Assembly (NCBI GenBank): GCA_037976565.1
Contig: CP137669.1
Location: 37,164,912-37,228,911 of the forward strand
Source of the DNA: Mesocentrotus franciscanus
Lineage: Eukaryota; Echinodermata; Echinoidea; Camarodonta; Strongylocentrotidae
Direction: 5' to 3'
DNA: 64,000 nt
Shown here: piece after piece, positions 23,957 through 36,360 of the stretch
Layout of the letters: every line of letters begins with the position of its first letter
How positions within the stretch are numbered: the first letter of the stretch is position 1
The notes under the pieces: generated by a model
What the model saw: only the letters and a program-made list of their open reading frames with translations
Told to the model about the DNA's origin: nothing
The model's database searches: none
Program-made: the position numbers and the translations under genes

Positions 23957-26900
23957 ATGGACGAAGATAAAGGAGAAACATGGGGTATCATCCTCCTTTC
24001 GCTTGCGATGTTGATCGGCTGCTACATTGCTGGATCAGTCCCGTTATCTATTACGATGTCCGAGGTGAGTTCTCCCAAAATTAGAAAATCGCATCTCTCA
24101 GTCTCAGCTCTCTAGTAGTAGTACTACTACTAGTACTACTAGTAGTACTACTAGTACTAGTACAGGTGTAGTAGTACTCTCTACCAATGCAATGGCAATG
24201 GCAATTTAGCCAATAGGCCTAGAGTAGACTGTCACTATAGTATAGTATACCAATTACCATCACCAATACCATGTCTATGCTCAAGTCAATTCAAGTCTTC
24301 AAGTTCAGCCTCAGGACGGGTGCTTTTGTTTTAAATAAAATAATAATGGTATGAATAATGGTTTTTAATTTTATGATAATATAGCCCTCATGTCTGTCAG
24401 ATTTTACACTCCTCACGTAGAACTTTTACCATTCCGCGATGTACAGTGAGTTTACGCGCTCTGATTGGCCGATACGTGTGTGTGTGTGTATTGGGTTTTT
24501 GCAGACGTGTATCGATCAGATATGATTATTTACGTCTGGGGACCGACCTTTAACGTCACCATCCGAAAGACGATTGGCCGATACGCTAAAGATACGCTAA
24601 GTGGCTTCAAATTTAAGTGAGAGAGGGCCTACTTAAGTCGCGCTTAAGTTAAGCGCGACTTAAGTTCAATGCCAATGGCAAAGTCAAGTCCACTCCAAAA
24701 ATAACTTACTTTCAATAGAAGCAGAAAAATCAGACAAACCAATCAAAATAAATTTGATCAAAATCAGATAACTAATAAGAAAGTTATGAATTTTTGAAAA
24801 AGTATGTAAAACTATGGAACAATTGAAATCACTACCCAAATTGCCAATTTGGTTATCAGTTTGTGACGTAATGTCCTCACTATTTATCAATTGCTTTATA
24901 TAGTTTAACTTTAATCCCATTAATAATTTATTAATTTCCCTTTTTATCCCCCAAAACTTGATTTTCCCATGCCTTTGCCCATGTTTTATGATTTGTATCC
25001 AAGGCTCAAAATACATGGGGGCGATGGGCGATTCGCCCCCGTGAGCTACGTATTCGCCTCCGTCAGATTGCTCACGGGGGCGATTGCAAAATTAAAAATC
25101 GCCCCCGTGGAATTATAAAATAAAGATTATTTTTTCTGTTATAACTTTCACTCAGTATTGAGTTTCAACTTTCAATGAAATGGAACTATGGAAGTTAGTT
25201 TAGCGTGCAGGATTTCTCGCTCGAATTTTTCGGTGTCTAGAGGCCGCCATATTGTAAACAAATGAATGCATATTCGCCGCAAGATTGCACTATATCTCCC
25301 TTCTGCTCCATTGATCGCGCTATCCCCAAATTTCCGTCCCCACGGTATCGAGACCTCAGAAAGAGAGGAATGGCTATGTCTACATTCAACGTTGAGGGTG
25401 TGTTATTTTATCAGCTGATTGGGTGCGCGACACGGAAACGGTACGGAGGCTGGACTAATTACCGATACAAACAACGGAAGCTCGTAGTGCAGTGCGGCCG
25501 TCAGCAGCGCTCGTAGTATACCGGTGTGCACCCTGCCGCCCATGGAGCTAGAGGCGATCACGCAAGGACCGAAATGTGGAGATGTTTTTCGTTGTGAAAA
25601 GCGTGAATCCTCTAAAATCTGGTGATTCCAAAAGACCAGCAAATAATGAACTTCGACCAGTAAATCAACCGAAAGCTAAAATTAGTAAAAGGAAACCTGT
25701 AGGCAAGGATGCGACTGTCTACGGGGGCTCTTCCAAAAAAAAGAGCCCCCGTGAGAAGGCTCATGGGGGCTCTTTTTGTTTCATGTTGCGTGCATGACAT
25801 TCCACAAAATCTTTTATGAACTTTGAAGAATTGATACCATTTCTGAATACTTTATATTCATAATTATTGATTTTTATATAAATAGTTTATCAAAATTCAC
25901 ATTTTTCATGATTTAACTGGAAAAAATTACTCTATATTAGTGCATCCGCACAAAAACATATTACTATCAATCTAACTTGGATGCTGGTGTGAAGAAATAA
26001 GATTCTTAGGGGGAAAATAGAAAATTTACATTATCAATACAAAGAAAATAATTAGTGGATAGTGAGGACATGACGTCACAGACTCATGAGTGAGTTGCCA
26101 ATTTATCTAGTGATTTTCAAAGTTTTTCATGTCATTAAAAATTCATAACTTTCTTATTAATTATCCGATTTTGCTCAAACTTCTTTTTGATTGGTTTATC
26201 TGATTTTTCTGCTTCTATTGAAAGTAAGTTATTTTTGGAGTGGACTTGCCCTTTAAGTTCAGGTGCAATGCCAATACGTAATATTACATAACACACTGAC
26301 ATGTCATGCTTTAAACAGGTGATGCGCTTCACACATAACTGACGCCCATTCAGCATAGGTACACACATAAAATAGAAAAATCAACGAACATTTCAGTACA
26401 ACTTGCAAGTTTGTACCTTAAATATGACAAAAATTAGAATTTTTCAAACTTAAGTAAGACTTAAACTTAAGTGAAATACTTTACTTTTTAAGGATGCTGA
26501 AAAAATCGTACAAAATAGAAAATTTGACTGAAATATCATGATTTTGGTATCAGATCAAACGGAAAATCGCAATTGGGCAGATTGTGTTCAATGTATGAAT
26601 GTAGACTTACATGTACATGTAGGTCTATGCCTGGTATAGGCTACATGTACTGTGAAAATTTGGGGGGATGTGCTTCAGCCTTGAGTAGTTACACCATGGA
26701 GTCTGGACTGTTAATAAATGTAATAATGCACAACTACTTTTTTCTATTGAAAAAAAACCGCAGACTAATGCGTAGGCTTACTATATTTCTCTCAATGCTG
26801 TTTTTACCATAAGAGAAAACTTGAATCTTTGTTCTTTCCAGACTAAAACTAGACTGACCACAGTAATCGGGGCAGGACTTCTTGTTGGCACATCATTGGC

Positions 26901-29900
26901 TGTTATCATCCCAGAGGGAATACACTCACTCTTTGCAGATGCGGGTAAGTTTTAAATACAACAAACAAAACCAGCTAAATGATCAACCATGTTGATAAGT
27001 CTAGGGATTAAATGAGAATGCCTACCAACTATTTCTTCTGCTCAGGTTGTACATGTATGCTGGTGTCCCTTATAAATCTGAAATATCAGTTTCAAGTAAT
27101 CGATTCTGTCAAAAGTGTAAAGCGATATATAGGAAGTTTTAATACCAATAAAAATTATTAACACAAACAAACAAGGAGGACAGTTGGCTTGATCAGTGAA
27201 GCCTGTCGAACCATAGATTGTGGGTTCGAATCAAACCCAGGTGGATGACTGAAGCCTGCATTGTGTATTACATGCCCCTCCCCTGTTTCATAGATGCATG
27301 CTATGAGAAAACACTCTGTCCCTTGGAAAGGATGTTAAATGGAGGCCCCCGTGTAAAGGAGAGTCACCACCTTTGCATGTTAAGTACCCACTGCACTATT
27401 CAAATACGAGTATGGGAAACCTCGATATAGTGATGCACCTGCACATCCCATTCAGTTATATAGGAAGGAGAGACCCAAGGGTTACTGTGATTCCATTTAC
27501 TTTTCCTCTCCCCGGCACAGGTGATGCCAAATACTCTTTTTTTTTATGCCTATGCTACAAAGTAGCCAGAGGCATTATGTTTTCTGGTTGTCTGTCTGTC
27601 CGTACGTCCCGTTTTCGTGATCGCGTTTTCTCAAAACCGATTAGATTACCACCAAACTTGGGACATGTATGTATCTTGCAGAGCCAATGAACTGATTTGA
27701 TTTTGGGGTCATAAGGTTAAAGGTCAAAGGTCACAGGGCTCATTATGTATACAAAAATAGCTTGTGATCATACTATCATTAGAACCGGTGGACGGATTAC
27801 CATCAACCTCAAGACATGTACATGTATGTATCTTGCAGAGCCAATGAACTGATTAAATTTTAGGGTCATGAGGTCAAAGGTCAAAAGTTGTGGGGTTTAT
27901 GTATTAAAAAATAGCTTGTGATCGCATTATCTTGAGAACCGATAGACAGATTACCATCAAACTCAAGACATGTTTATGTATCTTGCAGAGTCAATGAACT
28001 GATTAGATTTTAGGGTCATGAGGTAAAAGGTCAAAGGTCATGGGGCTCATTATGTATGCATATAAATTGCTTGTGAACGCATTATAATTAGAACCGACAG
28101 ATGGATTACTATCAAACTCAGGACAGGAATTTATCTTGCAGAGCCATGTATATGAAAAATAGCTTGTAATCACGATATTCTGAGAACCCGTTAATGGATT
28201 ACTATCAAACTTGAATATTAAAAATTGCTTCCGTTTTGGTTTGTAAAATCGCTCCATGGCGGAGGCATCAATTTGATTGCGCACAGTCGAAGTTCCATCT
28301 AGTTTTTTTTAATAGTAATTTAAGAGTACAATAGTCAGTGTACTTGCATGAAATTTGATGCACAGGGCAGTTGGAGTAACTTCCTTACAGCCTTCTCCAA
28401 TGCTTAGTCAGTGGAATGGAGGGCAGGGAGGTTTACATTTTCCCCTTTTAATTATGTGAGCAATACATGTAAGTGTCAAGTCATGTAGCCTCTGTAGATA
28501 AGTGTTTATGTTAAAAAACACTTCCTTCCTTGTCATTCCCTCCTGTTTCCCAAAATCTCAAGTTCATCAGACTTTTCAATCTTTCTTTTAGATATTGTGA
28601 ACTGCAGGGTAAATAGTGAGAAAGTACATGTTGCTGTTTAGAGCCAGAAGGACGTTAACTCATATACAGTGTACATTAACAATGACTTAGTGCCCTTCTG
28701 GCTCTGGACAGACAATGTATGATAACCTGTCTGTGATGGTGGTTTGAAAAGACCTCCAAGTTTAACGTCTTCCTGAAAAATTGAAATGGTCACATCCTCT
28801 TCCTGTTTTTGTACACTCTGTCTGTTCTTATGCTGTTGAAGCTGTATGTGTGTTTAAAAAAAAAATAGGTGAAGGATAGTGTTTGCAATGTACAGTGTAG
28901 ATGAAAGAGTATTTTATTTTGGGAACATATACTATTAATGAAGATGAAAAGTGAAATACTGAAAATATAGAAAAGATTGAAGAAAAATATGTAATAATAA
29001 TTAGAAAAAACAACATATTAAGATAAAAAGGTGCAGTAAATGTAAGTACAGTAATATCAAAACAAGGTGAAGAACCCTTGCCTATTGTTCATGTAAATCT
29101 ACCAAATATCTTCCCTCATAGCTCCCCACAGCCACGAAGACGAAGCCAGAGCAGTACTAGTAGGTCCAGAAAACAAACTGGACGTAGCACAAGAGACCAA
29201 TCAGGAAGCAGATGACCACGCCCATACCCACGTCCACTCATCTGTCGAGGACCTCCACTCTCTGGTTGGCATAGCTCTGGTGTTTGGTTTTGTTTTTATG
29301 CTGTTGGTGGATCAAATAGGAGGAGGCGGCCATGGGCATTCACATGCACAGATACCAGGTAGGTCTCTCATTTACATTTGCCACTCTCCACCCAGGGGTA
29401 GTTAATGGGTACCTTTTAGGAAGTGCAAGAGCAACTGTATGGAAGCTTGGCTAGAACCAGGATAACAGCAGTATTTTTTGACACCTTGATCACCCCCTGG
29501 TGTATACATGTATGTGCAATGGAAATATAGCTCCATATATATATATATATATATACTATATATATACAGTGCGTCCCAGAAAAAACGAAACCGAGGAGTA
29601 TCGATGCTTTATGCTCGTATGAAAGGGCAGAAAATGAACTTTCCAGAAATGTGATTTTTTCTTTGAAATTCAGATACCGCCCGCCAAATGACTTTTTGGT
29701 TTCCTTCCTTCAAATTGCTTTTAATCACTCATGCGTGAAATATGCATCACTTGAGTAGCACCAAATGAAAGAGGAGACTCTATGCTTTACAAATACGTGT
29801 CATTTATTAATTATAGTTGTAACTAAGTTATAATAAAACATTGATACTTCTCAGTTTCGTTTTTTCTGGGATGCACTGTATATATACAGGTGTATATATA

Positions 29901-32900
29901 CTATGAACGGTGATAAATACTATCATCATCAGGGCTTTGCACGAAAATGGGCTTGGTACAAATACGGGTGAAAGAGCAGAAGGGCAAATAGAAATTTTAA
30001 GATCGCCTCTAAATTTTTAAATTGTGGCATGAAGTACTGATTGAGATAAAGCATAACACCCTTGTTTGAGACAATTTTTCCTTTTTAAAGATGACAATCT
30101 CATGCATTAGAGTCTAGAGGTACATGCATTTATTTTTAATGATATTGATTATAGCTTGATCAAAACATTTACATACAATCAAGTAATTCTATCAACATAA
30201 AAATCAACCCAATAGACATGAATCGCATTGACTAGGGTTGTAGTCTGTTGTTTAAATCTGCTATACACTGTTTGTATAATGCGGTACTACTTGTTGTTAT
30301 CTTATGCTGGGAAATGGAATACATGATCGTATTAACATCCATGCTTGACTTGGCCCCAGAGAATTTAAGACAACTCTTGAAGGAAGGTTTATGGTATTAA
30401 AGGGCCCCCGTAGAGGAAGGAATGATAGTTTTAGGATTCAAGGTTGAACATTATATAAATTATTCCTGCATGTTAAAGTCTTTGTGATAATTCCCCTGTT
30501 GAAATCTTTTAAAATACCAGAACAGGGCTAATTGTGCTTTCAAGGTTAATACTTTCTATGGTATTTATTGCATGATGGGATAAGTCTCAAAATCATTCAA
30601 GTAATGATGATTAATGTATTTGGCATTAAAGAACTGATGACCCCTAAAGGCCCTAATCCATTCCAAATCGTTGTCTGTCTTCTTTCTTTCTGTTTGCCAG
30701 TACGTGTGCTTGTCTTAGTTTCAGTTTGTCTGACTTATATGTAGGATGTCCCAGTTATTCATTTCTGTTTTTCTGTCTCATTCCTCTTGCTCCACCGTGC
30801 AACTCATCTTGCCTTCTAGAACAGCTGTAGTCATCTGCTATACTCTTTGTAAAATACGATCAGTTAACATCCTTCTAGCTCTCAGCATATGTGACTTCTA
30901 CCATTACATATATTACATAATACTGCAGATTGTCAGTCACAGGGGGTAATGGACAATACAAATGATAAGGATATAGTGGTCCCAAGTATCTAAATGTATT
31001 TGTCATGATCGGAGGGGTTAATTGTCCAAGAATGATATCAATTGTCCCAGGGGTTATGTTGGTGGAAGAGGGAAGAGGAGTGAGGTTGTCCCATAATACC
31101 CTGCGGAATTGTGGGTGGGGTTGGGGGCTGTTCAGAGTGCATGTACCTATCATATTATTTACTGTCCCACTCCTAATATTTCATGCCTTTGTCTTGATGA
31201 TACTGTCATTGCAGGTGAACTAGAAGCAACAGGTAGAACAGGAAGGAAGAGCATAACTGCTACACTAGGTCTGGTGGTACATGCTGCAGGTAAGGCTGTT
31301 CTTTGTTGTAAGATAGCTGTCTGTTTAACAAACAAATTTTGATTGATGGAATAGATGAATCAGGGTGGTCCACAAATAAAAATTCAAACATATAAAATTG
31401 AATCTTGCAAGGCGTATGAGCTTATGTGTGCAAAGTGCAAATTCTTTTGTTGCTGGGATCCAGGACTCACCTATTAAGGGTTCTTATATGCTCTCTGGTG
31501 CAACCTGAGCCATATTTTGGAGCATTTTCAAACAAATAACAGGCCAAATAACAAAAATGAAGTGTTTCTCATCCCCACCCCCCTCCTTTTTGGCTCCTTT
31601 ATTTTTCATAATCTTCTTCCATATAAAATTTTGAACATGTTCCTACAAATCTTAGTATTCATAATTATAACACAAGAAATCGAACCAATTTTCATCGTTG
31701 GAAAATTATGTTTATGTATGAAGAAAAATCTCCTCGGTGTAATCTCCGGTGATTTGGAATTCATTGCCAAAATATATTCCCTTTGCAATAACCAAAGATT
31801 ATTAAAAAATACCTGAAAATTTACTATTTGTCCAAATACTGACAGAAAACCTAATCATACTTTACACTATGCTGTTCCTCTGGCTTATGTCTTTATCCAC
31901 TGTTTGTTTTTAATTTGTTTACATGTCTTTCAGTAACAGAATAAGTTGAAAAACCAAATGATATCTATACTTTAAGGGAACTTATGTTACAAGGCCTTTT
32001 GGCCTTATTTTAGTTTCCCTTTTTTCTCATTTTCGACTTGTTAATTTGGTCTCTTTGATACTGTTTGAAATGAATTTTTGTGTAACATTTCATATGTATT
32101 ATATTTGCATTAATTTGTATGATTTTATGTATTTTTTTTTAATGTATAATATTGTAATGACCTATTGTTTTTATATGAAGATGGAAATAAATGAACAATA
32201 TTTCATATAATTGTTGCTATCAGGATGTGGGACTGGTGCTTAGGAATCCAAACTGTAACTAATTATATTTCTTCTTTTTTTGCAGCTGATGGTGTTGCTA
32301 TGGGGGCAGCAGCTAGTGGATCTAGAGCCGATGTTCAAATGATTGTATTTGTTGCTATTATGTTGCATAAGGTAAGCTCTCATTGTCATTGTTTCATTTT
32401 CTGCTATTTGTGTATTACGAGTATTGGACCAAAATATTTTTGCTGCAACTGTGCAACTTTATGCAGTGATAGGAAATGTGGATCATCTGTGAAGTTTAAA
32501 CACAACATTTAAACTTTAATGTGTTAATATTTGTTGAAGTAGCCATTGTCTAGGGGTTTCAACGTTGTTGTATTCCTTACCATTTCTCCAGTAAATCCAA
32601 TAGGATAGGTATGCCATTTTGGTTTGTTAAGCATTGTGAACATTTGTAAACAGGCACCTGGCTGGAATGCTCCCCAGGGAGTGGAGAAGGTACATAAGTT
32701 GTGTGCAGCCTAACCTGAATCTGATGACCAGTGTAATGATGTCTTTGTTTGTAACGCACTAAAGAGACAACACAAATGTAATAATAATAGTAATGATAAT
32801 AATATAGATTAATAATAATACAAAAGACCATCTCTAAGCGCTTTACAGATATTATTATTACCCTGGTCATTGGATTCATTCGTGCACAATGTGCACCATC

Positions 32901-34139
32901 TCCACTCCATGGGGAGTATTCCTACCATTTGGTCACCGTGATGGGGCATATGTCATTTACTAACAAAATCGCTTTAGTTATCCTACCAGGTCCCCATTCT
33001 TCCCCTAGGTATGGAGTGGCAAATGTAGATTAATGCCTTACCAAAAGACATTAGTGCCGTGTCTGGGATCGAACCCACAACCTTCGCATTTCAAGTCGAG
33101 TGCTTAAACCACTCAACTACAACACCTCTACCTCTAATAGCTAGTATGTAAATCTAGCCTGTCATTGTAATTATAATTTGTCTCTCTTGACAGGCACCTG
33201 CAGCTTTTGGACTCGTCACTTTCCTATTGCATGAAAACTATGAGAGGAATAGGATACGAAAACATCTTGTGATCTTCTCATTAGCAGCCCCAGTTATGGC
33301 TATCTTCACATATTTTAGCCTCAGTCATGTAAGTATGCACACACTTTATGTCTATGCATTATATACGTAGTCAACAGGTTAATGTTATCGGATACAATAG
33401 TCACAAGCATTTTTGAATAATAGTAATAATGGTTACTTCTTATACAGCAGTCGTGTCCGTCACCACTTGATGCTTCTGGCGATCTAAAGTTATTACCCCA
33501 GTCATAGCAAAGCAGCCAAATGTGTACCGCTCTGGCATAACCGATACCCATTTACATCTGGGACTAGAGTGCCAGACCTGGATTAATTTCTCGCCAAAGG
33601 ACGCAGTGCTGGGCTGGGATTTGAACCCTCAACCCTTGTATTGAGAGTCAAGTGAATGAACACTTTACTATGATACCTCCTTAAAGGGGATCAGTCACTT
33701 TTTTTTAATTGTTTATATTCTGTATGTTTGGGTTTTTAATCTGGTATCCAGTATTCAAATTATCATTATTTATTATAATTTGACAGATTTTGTAGCTCGT
33801 GTGTTCATCAGTGATTCTGAGAATCTACAAATATTTGGTTGTACATTCATTATAATGTCTGTTTCCTTTTGTTGATCATTTATAACTCGCAGGCAAGTAA
33901 AGAGGCGTTATTATCCGTCAATGCAACAGGCCTATCTATGCTATTCTCAGCGGGTACTTTCCTCTACGTAGCCACAGTACATGTATTACCAGAGATATCA
34001 GCGCCGCCAATCCAGCACCCCTGCTGCGGACCCAGAGGTGGCGGTAGACATCAGGCAAGGCTTCACACGTGGGGAATTAGCAGCGCTTGTTCTTGGTTGC
34101 CTAGCACCCCTTGTATTAGCCATGGGGCACCATCACTAG
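23957..34139 (+). CDS. SLC39A9: ZIP9 zinc transporter orthologue, last exon frameshifted
   Basis: Seven exons with GT-AG introns and matching phases: 23957-24064, 26842-26944, 29122-29358, 31215-31289, 32286-32371, 33194-33328 and 33893-34139. The product is about 329 aa (human ZIP9 is 307). It is a multi-pass ZIP-family carrier that moves zinc into the cytosol from the Golgi or plasma membrane. The N-terminus [18 protein letters not shown], a variable His-rich loop ([15 protein letters not shown]), the metal-site helix with H172 and D176 (VVHAADG across exons 4 and 5), and IMLHKAPAAFGL with H202 all match the ZIP9 branch, which has HK where most ZIPs have HE. The conserved ending [20 protein letters not shown] with stop at 34,137-34,139 is one frame away from the upstream part of exon 7. 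The shift lies within 34,001-34,007 (GCGCCGC), near residue 285. Unshifted, translation ends in a non-homologous tail. Confidence 0.92.
24109..24180. repeat. TAGTAC/GTACTA self-complementary microsatellite in SLC39A9 intron 1
   Basis: Irregular repetition of AGTAGTACTACTAG variants makes a largely self-complementary tract of about 70 bp, 45 bases after the exon 1 donor. Confidence 0.75.
24631..24665. repeat. 35-bp perfect palindrome
   Basis: Arms 24,631-24,647 (ACTTAAGTCGCGCTTAA) and 24,649-24,665 are exact reverse complements around one central base. It lies immediately left of the long-TIR element. Confidence 0.9.
24680..26253. mobile_element. ~1.57-kb long-TIR DNA element in SLC39A9 intron 1
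   Basis: Inverted arms of about 200 bp, diverged: the left arm begins CAAGTCCACTCCAAAAATAA (from about 24,684) and the right arm ends with its complement at about 26,250. Both contain AATAGAAGCAGAAAAATCAG and its inverse and a TAAGAAAGTTATGAATTTT stretch. These arms belong to a repeat that is abundant in marine invertebrates. The interior (25,015-25,800) is GC-richer with repeated CGCCCCCGTG and AGAGCCCCCGTGAG hairpins. It contains a 73-codon open frame (25,576-25,797) rich in Lys, Ser and Pro that I do not recognise. No transposase is visible. Confidence 0.65.
27176..27535 (+). repeat. tRNA-derived SINE in SLC39A9 intron 2
   Basis: A tRNA-like head (AGTTGGCTTGATCAGTGAAG followed by GGGTTCGAATC, matching A and B boxes of a polymerase III promoter) is followed by a body ending in 'CACCTTTGCATGTTAAGTACC' type sequence. 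The head has no proper acceptor stem, so it is not a tRNA gene. Confidence 0.6.
27537..28303. repeat. Dispersed internally repetitive element (GAGCCAATGAACTGATT family), copy 2
   Basis: Same family as 5,376-5,888, in the opposite orientation. It starts with TTTATGCC and the phrase AAAGTAGCCAGAGGCATTA and ends with GCGGAGGCATCAATTTGATT and CATCTAGTTTT. About four internal units of 130-180 bp each hold TATCTTGCAGAGCCAATGAA. Perfect DR1 motifs lie at 27,721-27,733, 27,871-27,883 and 28,028-28,040. Confidence 0.75.
29368..29480 (+). repeat. SINE body fragment in SLC39A9 intron 3
   Basis: TTTGCCACTCTCCACCCAGG followed by AATGGGTACCTTTTAGG and a TATGGAAGCTTGGCTAGA stretch matches the body at 3,240-3,340. 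No tRNA-like head is present. Confidence 0.5.
29567..29878. mobile_element. 312-bp TA-flanked MITE (CAGTGCGTCCCAGAAAAAAC ends)
   Basis: The left end CAGTGCGTCCCAGAAAAAAC continues through GAAACCGAGGAGTATCGATG. The right end is its inverse, with a few changes, ending GGGATGCACTG. TA dinucleotides flank both ends, the duplication expected for Tc1/mariner elements. No coding capacity. It lies in SLC39A9 intron 3 next to an AT microsatellite. Confidence 0.85.
32780..33125 (-). repeat. tRNA-derived SINE in SLC39A9 intron 5
   Basis: On the minus strand a tRNA-like head (GTTGTAGTTGAGTGGTTTAA, then GTTGTGGGTTCGATCCC as B box, 33,050-33,115) is followed by the shared body. It ends near GTAAAGCGCTTAGAGATGG and an (AAT)n-like tail. 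Confidence 0.65.
33430..33690 (-). repeat. tRNA-derived SINE in SLC39A9 intron 6
   Basis: The minus strand carries a B-box-type GGGTTCAAATCCCAGC (near 33,620) preceded by an A-box-like AGTAAAGTGTTCATTCACTT stretch. The body downstream resembles the 32,780 copy. It is diverged and lacks a tRNA fold. Confidence 0.55.
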
Positions 34140-34504
34140 CCAGTTCAAATAGGACTATTAGTATTATTTTTTTTTTTTAAGGATTGTTTTTAATTGGTGT
34201 CGAGAGAGCGCCAGGGCAATGTTTCACGAAACCGTCATAAGCACAAGTTTGCCAACATCTCAATGAAACGCATGTATTCTTGTTAGCACGTGTTTCAATA
34301 GGATGTCGGTGAACTTGAACTTCTGATGGTTTAGCAAAATGATGCCCTGGTATTTGGCTTGCATTGTATCTGGTTCATCCAGGGTGTGAGTGGTTGTAGT
34401 GTGACAGCGAGCAAAACAGTTTTTTTAATTTTTTAATTTGGGAAGGGGCATAAGCTGTGCTAGATGCTCATTTCAAGACTTTGCAGATATAATCATTTTT
34501 TACC

Positions 34505-34595
34505 TTTTTTTCTGCTCAGCGCGGGACTCGAACCCACGCACATGACAATAGTCATGAGAGCCAGACGATAATCTGATTGCACCACACGGCCTCCT
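34505..34595 (-). repeat. tRNA-like SINE head
   Basis: On the minus strand, GGCCGTGTGGTGCAATCAGA followed by CGTGGGTTCGAGTCCCGCGC resembles A and B boxes of a tRNA-derived SINE. The anticodon arm is too long and the acceptor ends do not pair, so I do not call a tRNA. Confidence 0.55.
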
Positions 34596-35584
34596 TAAAA
34601 ACTTAGTCTACTGATATATGGAAGGTCCAATGCAGACCCAGGCCCTAAGTTCCATATAAAATATCCTATTATGTTACAAAATTAAAACAAATTTAATGTG
34701 GTTGTGAGATGAAAATGATGAAGTAATTTCAAATTTACACATTTTTGTATTTTCATTACGTTGATTTGTACAGAATGATGAGTTTGACATTTGGCACCCC
34801 ACAAACTGGTGGACTAAATCTATGCACTGAGGCTGGGTTCAAACCTGGCGTAAAGTGAGGTAGCTTTCGAGAATATGGGACTTAGACTTTCGCTTACATG
34901 TCTTCCTTTATACATTCATGTATGTGTCCAACCAGTCATCCAATCTCAGGAGTTCCAAGCTCACAGAAACATACTTGTATCATATGTCATTGGAATTTTC
35001 CAATATTCTATTCACTAGGGAACTGTTTCAGTGAGAGAGTATGTAGTTTTTGCATAATTCTTTGTAAAAACAAAATGTGTGCTGAATGAGGCTACAATTG
35101 GACCACCTAAAAATATCATGTGAATGAAAACAGGCAAATTATTATCGACTTGGGTAGTGACTGCAGCCTTTCTTGGAATGCTACCTGAGACTAACAGATT
35201 TGTTTTTACATTTTATTTACTGTTAGAGCTATGAAAGCCTTTTACATACTTCTTTGTTGAGTCTAAATGTTACTTGCTTCTTAATTGCTTTGTGCGGACA
35301 AGGCCCAGTTTTGTCGAGACTAAATTAGGTAAATTTGTATCAGTTGGCAGAGAACTAAGAACGATAATGAAGTAACCTCATACATTCGTTACGAGTTATA
35401 TGTTACTGTTTGGCGTGTTATGGTAAAAAAAAATTATCATTTATTTAAAAATTGATTTGGTCCTTCAGTGGATTAACTTGTTATATTCACAGATGAGGTA
35501 CTGTTGGGCTTCTTAGTAGGTCCCTCCTGCCTCTTCATAATATAATAATAATAATAATAATAATCTTTTATAGTCCACTCCAAA

Positions 35585-35815
35585 TTTTATTAAACCGAAA
35601 ATGGAAATTCTTTGTGCCCAATTGATCGTGAGCCCGGCAGCCACTGAGCAGCGCCAGATCGACATTGCTCTATCCCCTTATTGTTGAACGCCAAACAAGG
35701 TAGCAGCGACTCCCATCTTTTAACGTCTTTTGGTATGACGCGGCCGGGGTTCGAACCCACGACCTCCCGGTTGTGAGGCGGACGCTCTACTGACTGAGCC
35801 AACACACCTCTTTCT
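35585..35815 (-). repeat. tRNA(Val)-like SINE
   Basis: The minus strand begins GTGTTGGCTCAGTCAGTAGA and GCGTCCGCCTCACAACCGG, then GTGGGTTCGAACCCCGGCC. It continues into a non-tRNA body (CAAAAGACGTTAAAAGATGG). The head keeps polymerase III boxes but lacks a paired acceptor stem. Confidence 0.65.
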
Positions 35816-36125
35816 GATCAGTATTTTTCCTTCTTCTTGTGCACATTATTGGTTTATTTGTATTTCGTGTATCTGTAATTTAAATATCAAGCAGTATATC
35901 TTTGTATGTATGCTATGCAATCATTGGCATGCATGCATTTTGTAGCTCAGTTGGCATTATGCAAAACAAATTGCATCAGTTGGACCACTGTGGTTGCTAT
36001 CTGTCTATCAACCTATCCTCTGTTGAGAGCCAGAAGGGTGTTAACTCTAAGCTGAAGATCATGTGAAGATGCACTTTAAGGTCGCGACCTTTCGTAGATT
36101 TGCTGTAGGGTTTTCACAGATTGCT

Positions 36126-36360
36126 GGTAAATTGGACCAGACCATTTGTAGTTGAGAGGGGTTTATGTCACAAACATTACCCCTGGCATTTTGGGAATAA
36201 AGGGGCATGTTTTCACAAAGTGTCAGGTAAATTGGACAAGACCATTTGCAGATGAGAGGGGTTTATTTCAAAAGCATTACCCCAGACATTTCGTGAATAA
36301 AGGGGCATGTTTTCACAAAGTGTCAGGTAAATTGGACCAGACCATTTGTAGATTTGTCTA
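36126..36360. repeat. 100-bp tandem repeat, 2.3 copies
   Basis: GGTAAATTGGACCAGACCAT recurs at 36,126, 36,226 (one change) and 36,326, exactly 100 bp apart. GAGAGGGGTTTAT and AATAAAGGGGCATGTTTTC are conserved inside the full units. Confidence 0.85.

Noticed and set aside
31517..31816. 99-codon frame in SLC39A9 intron 4
   Set aside because: AT-rich composition, overlapping open frame on the other strand, and no recognisable motif.
34505..34595. tRNA gene on the minus strand
   Set aside because: The segment between the A and B boxes is too long for a tRNA and the terminal stem is absent; treated as a SINE head.
35720..35815. tRNA gene (Val-like) on the minus strand
   Set aside because: Polymerase III boxes are present, but the acceptor ends do not pair and the sequence runs into a SINE body.
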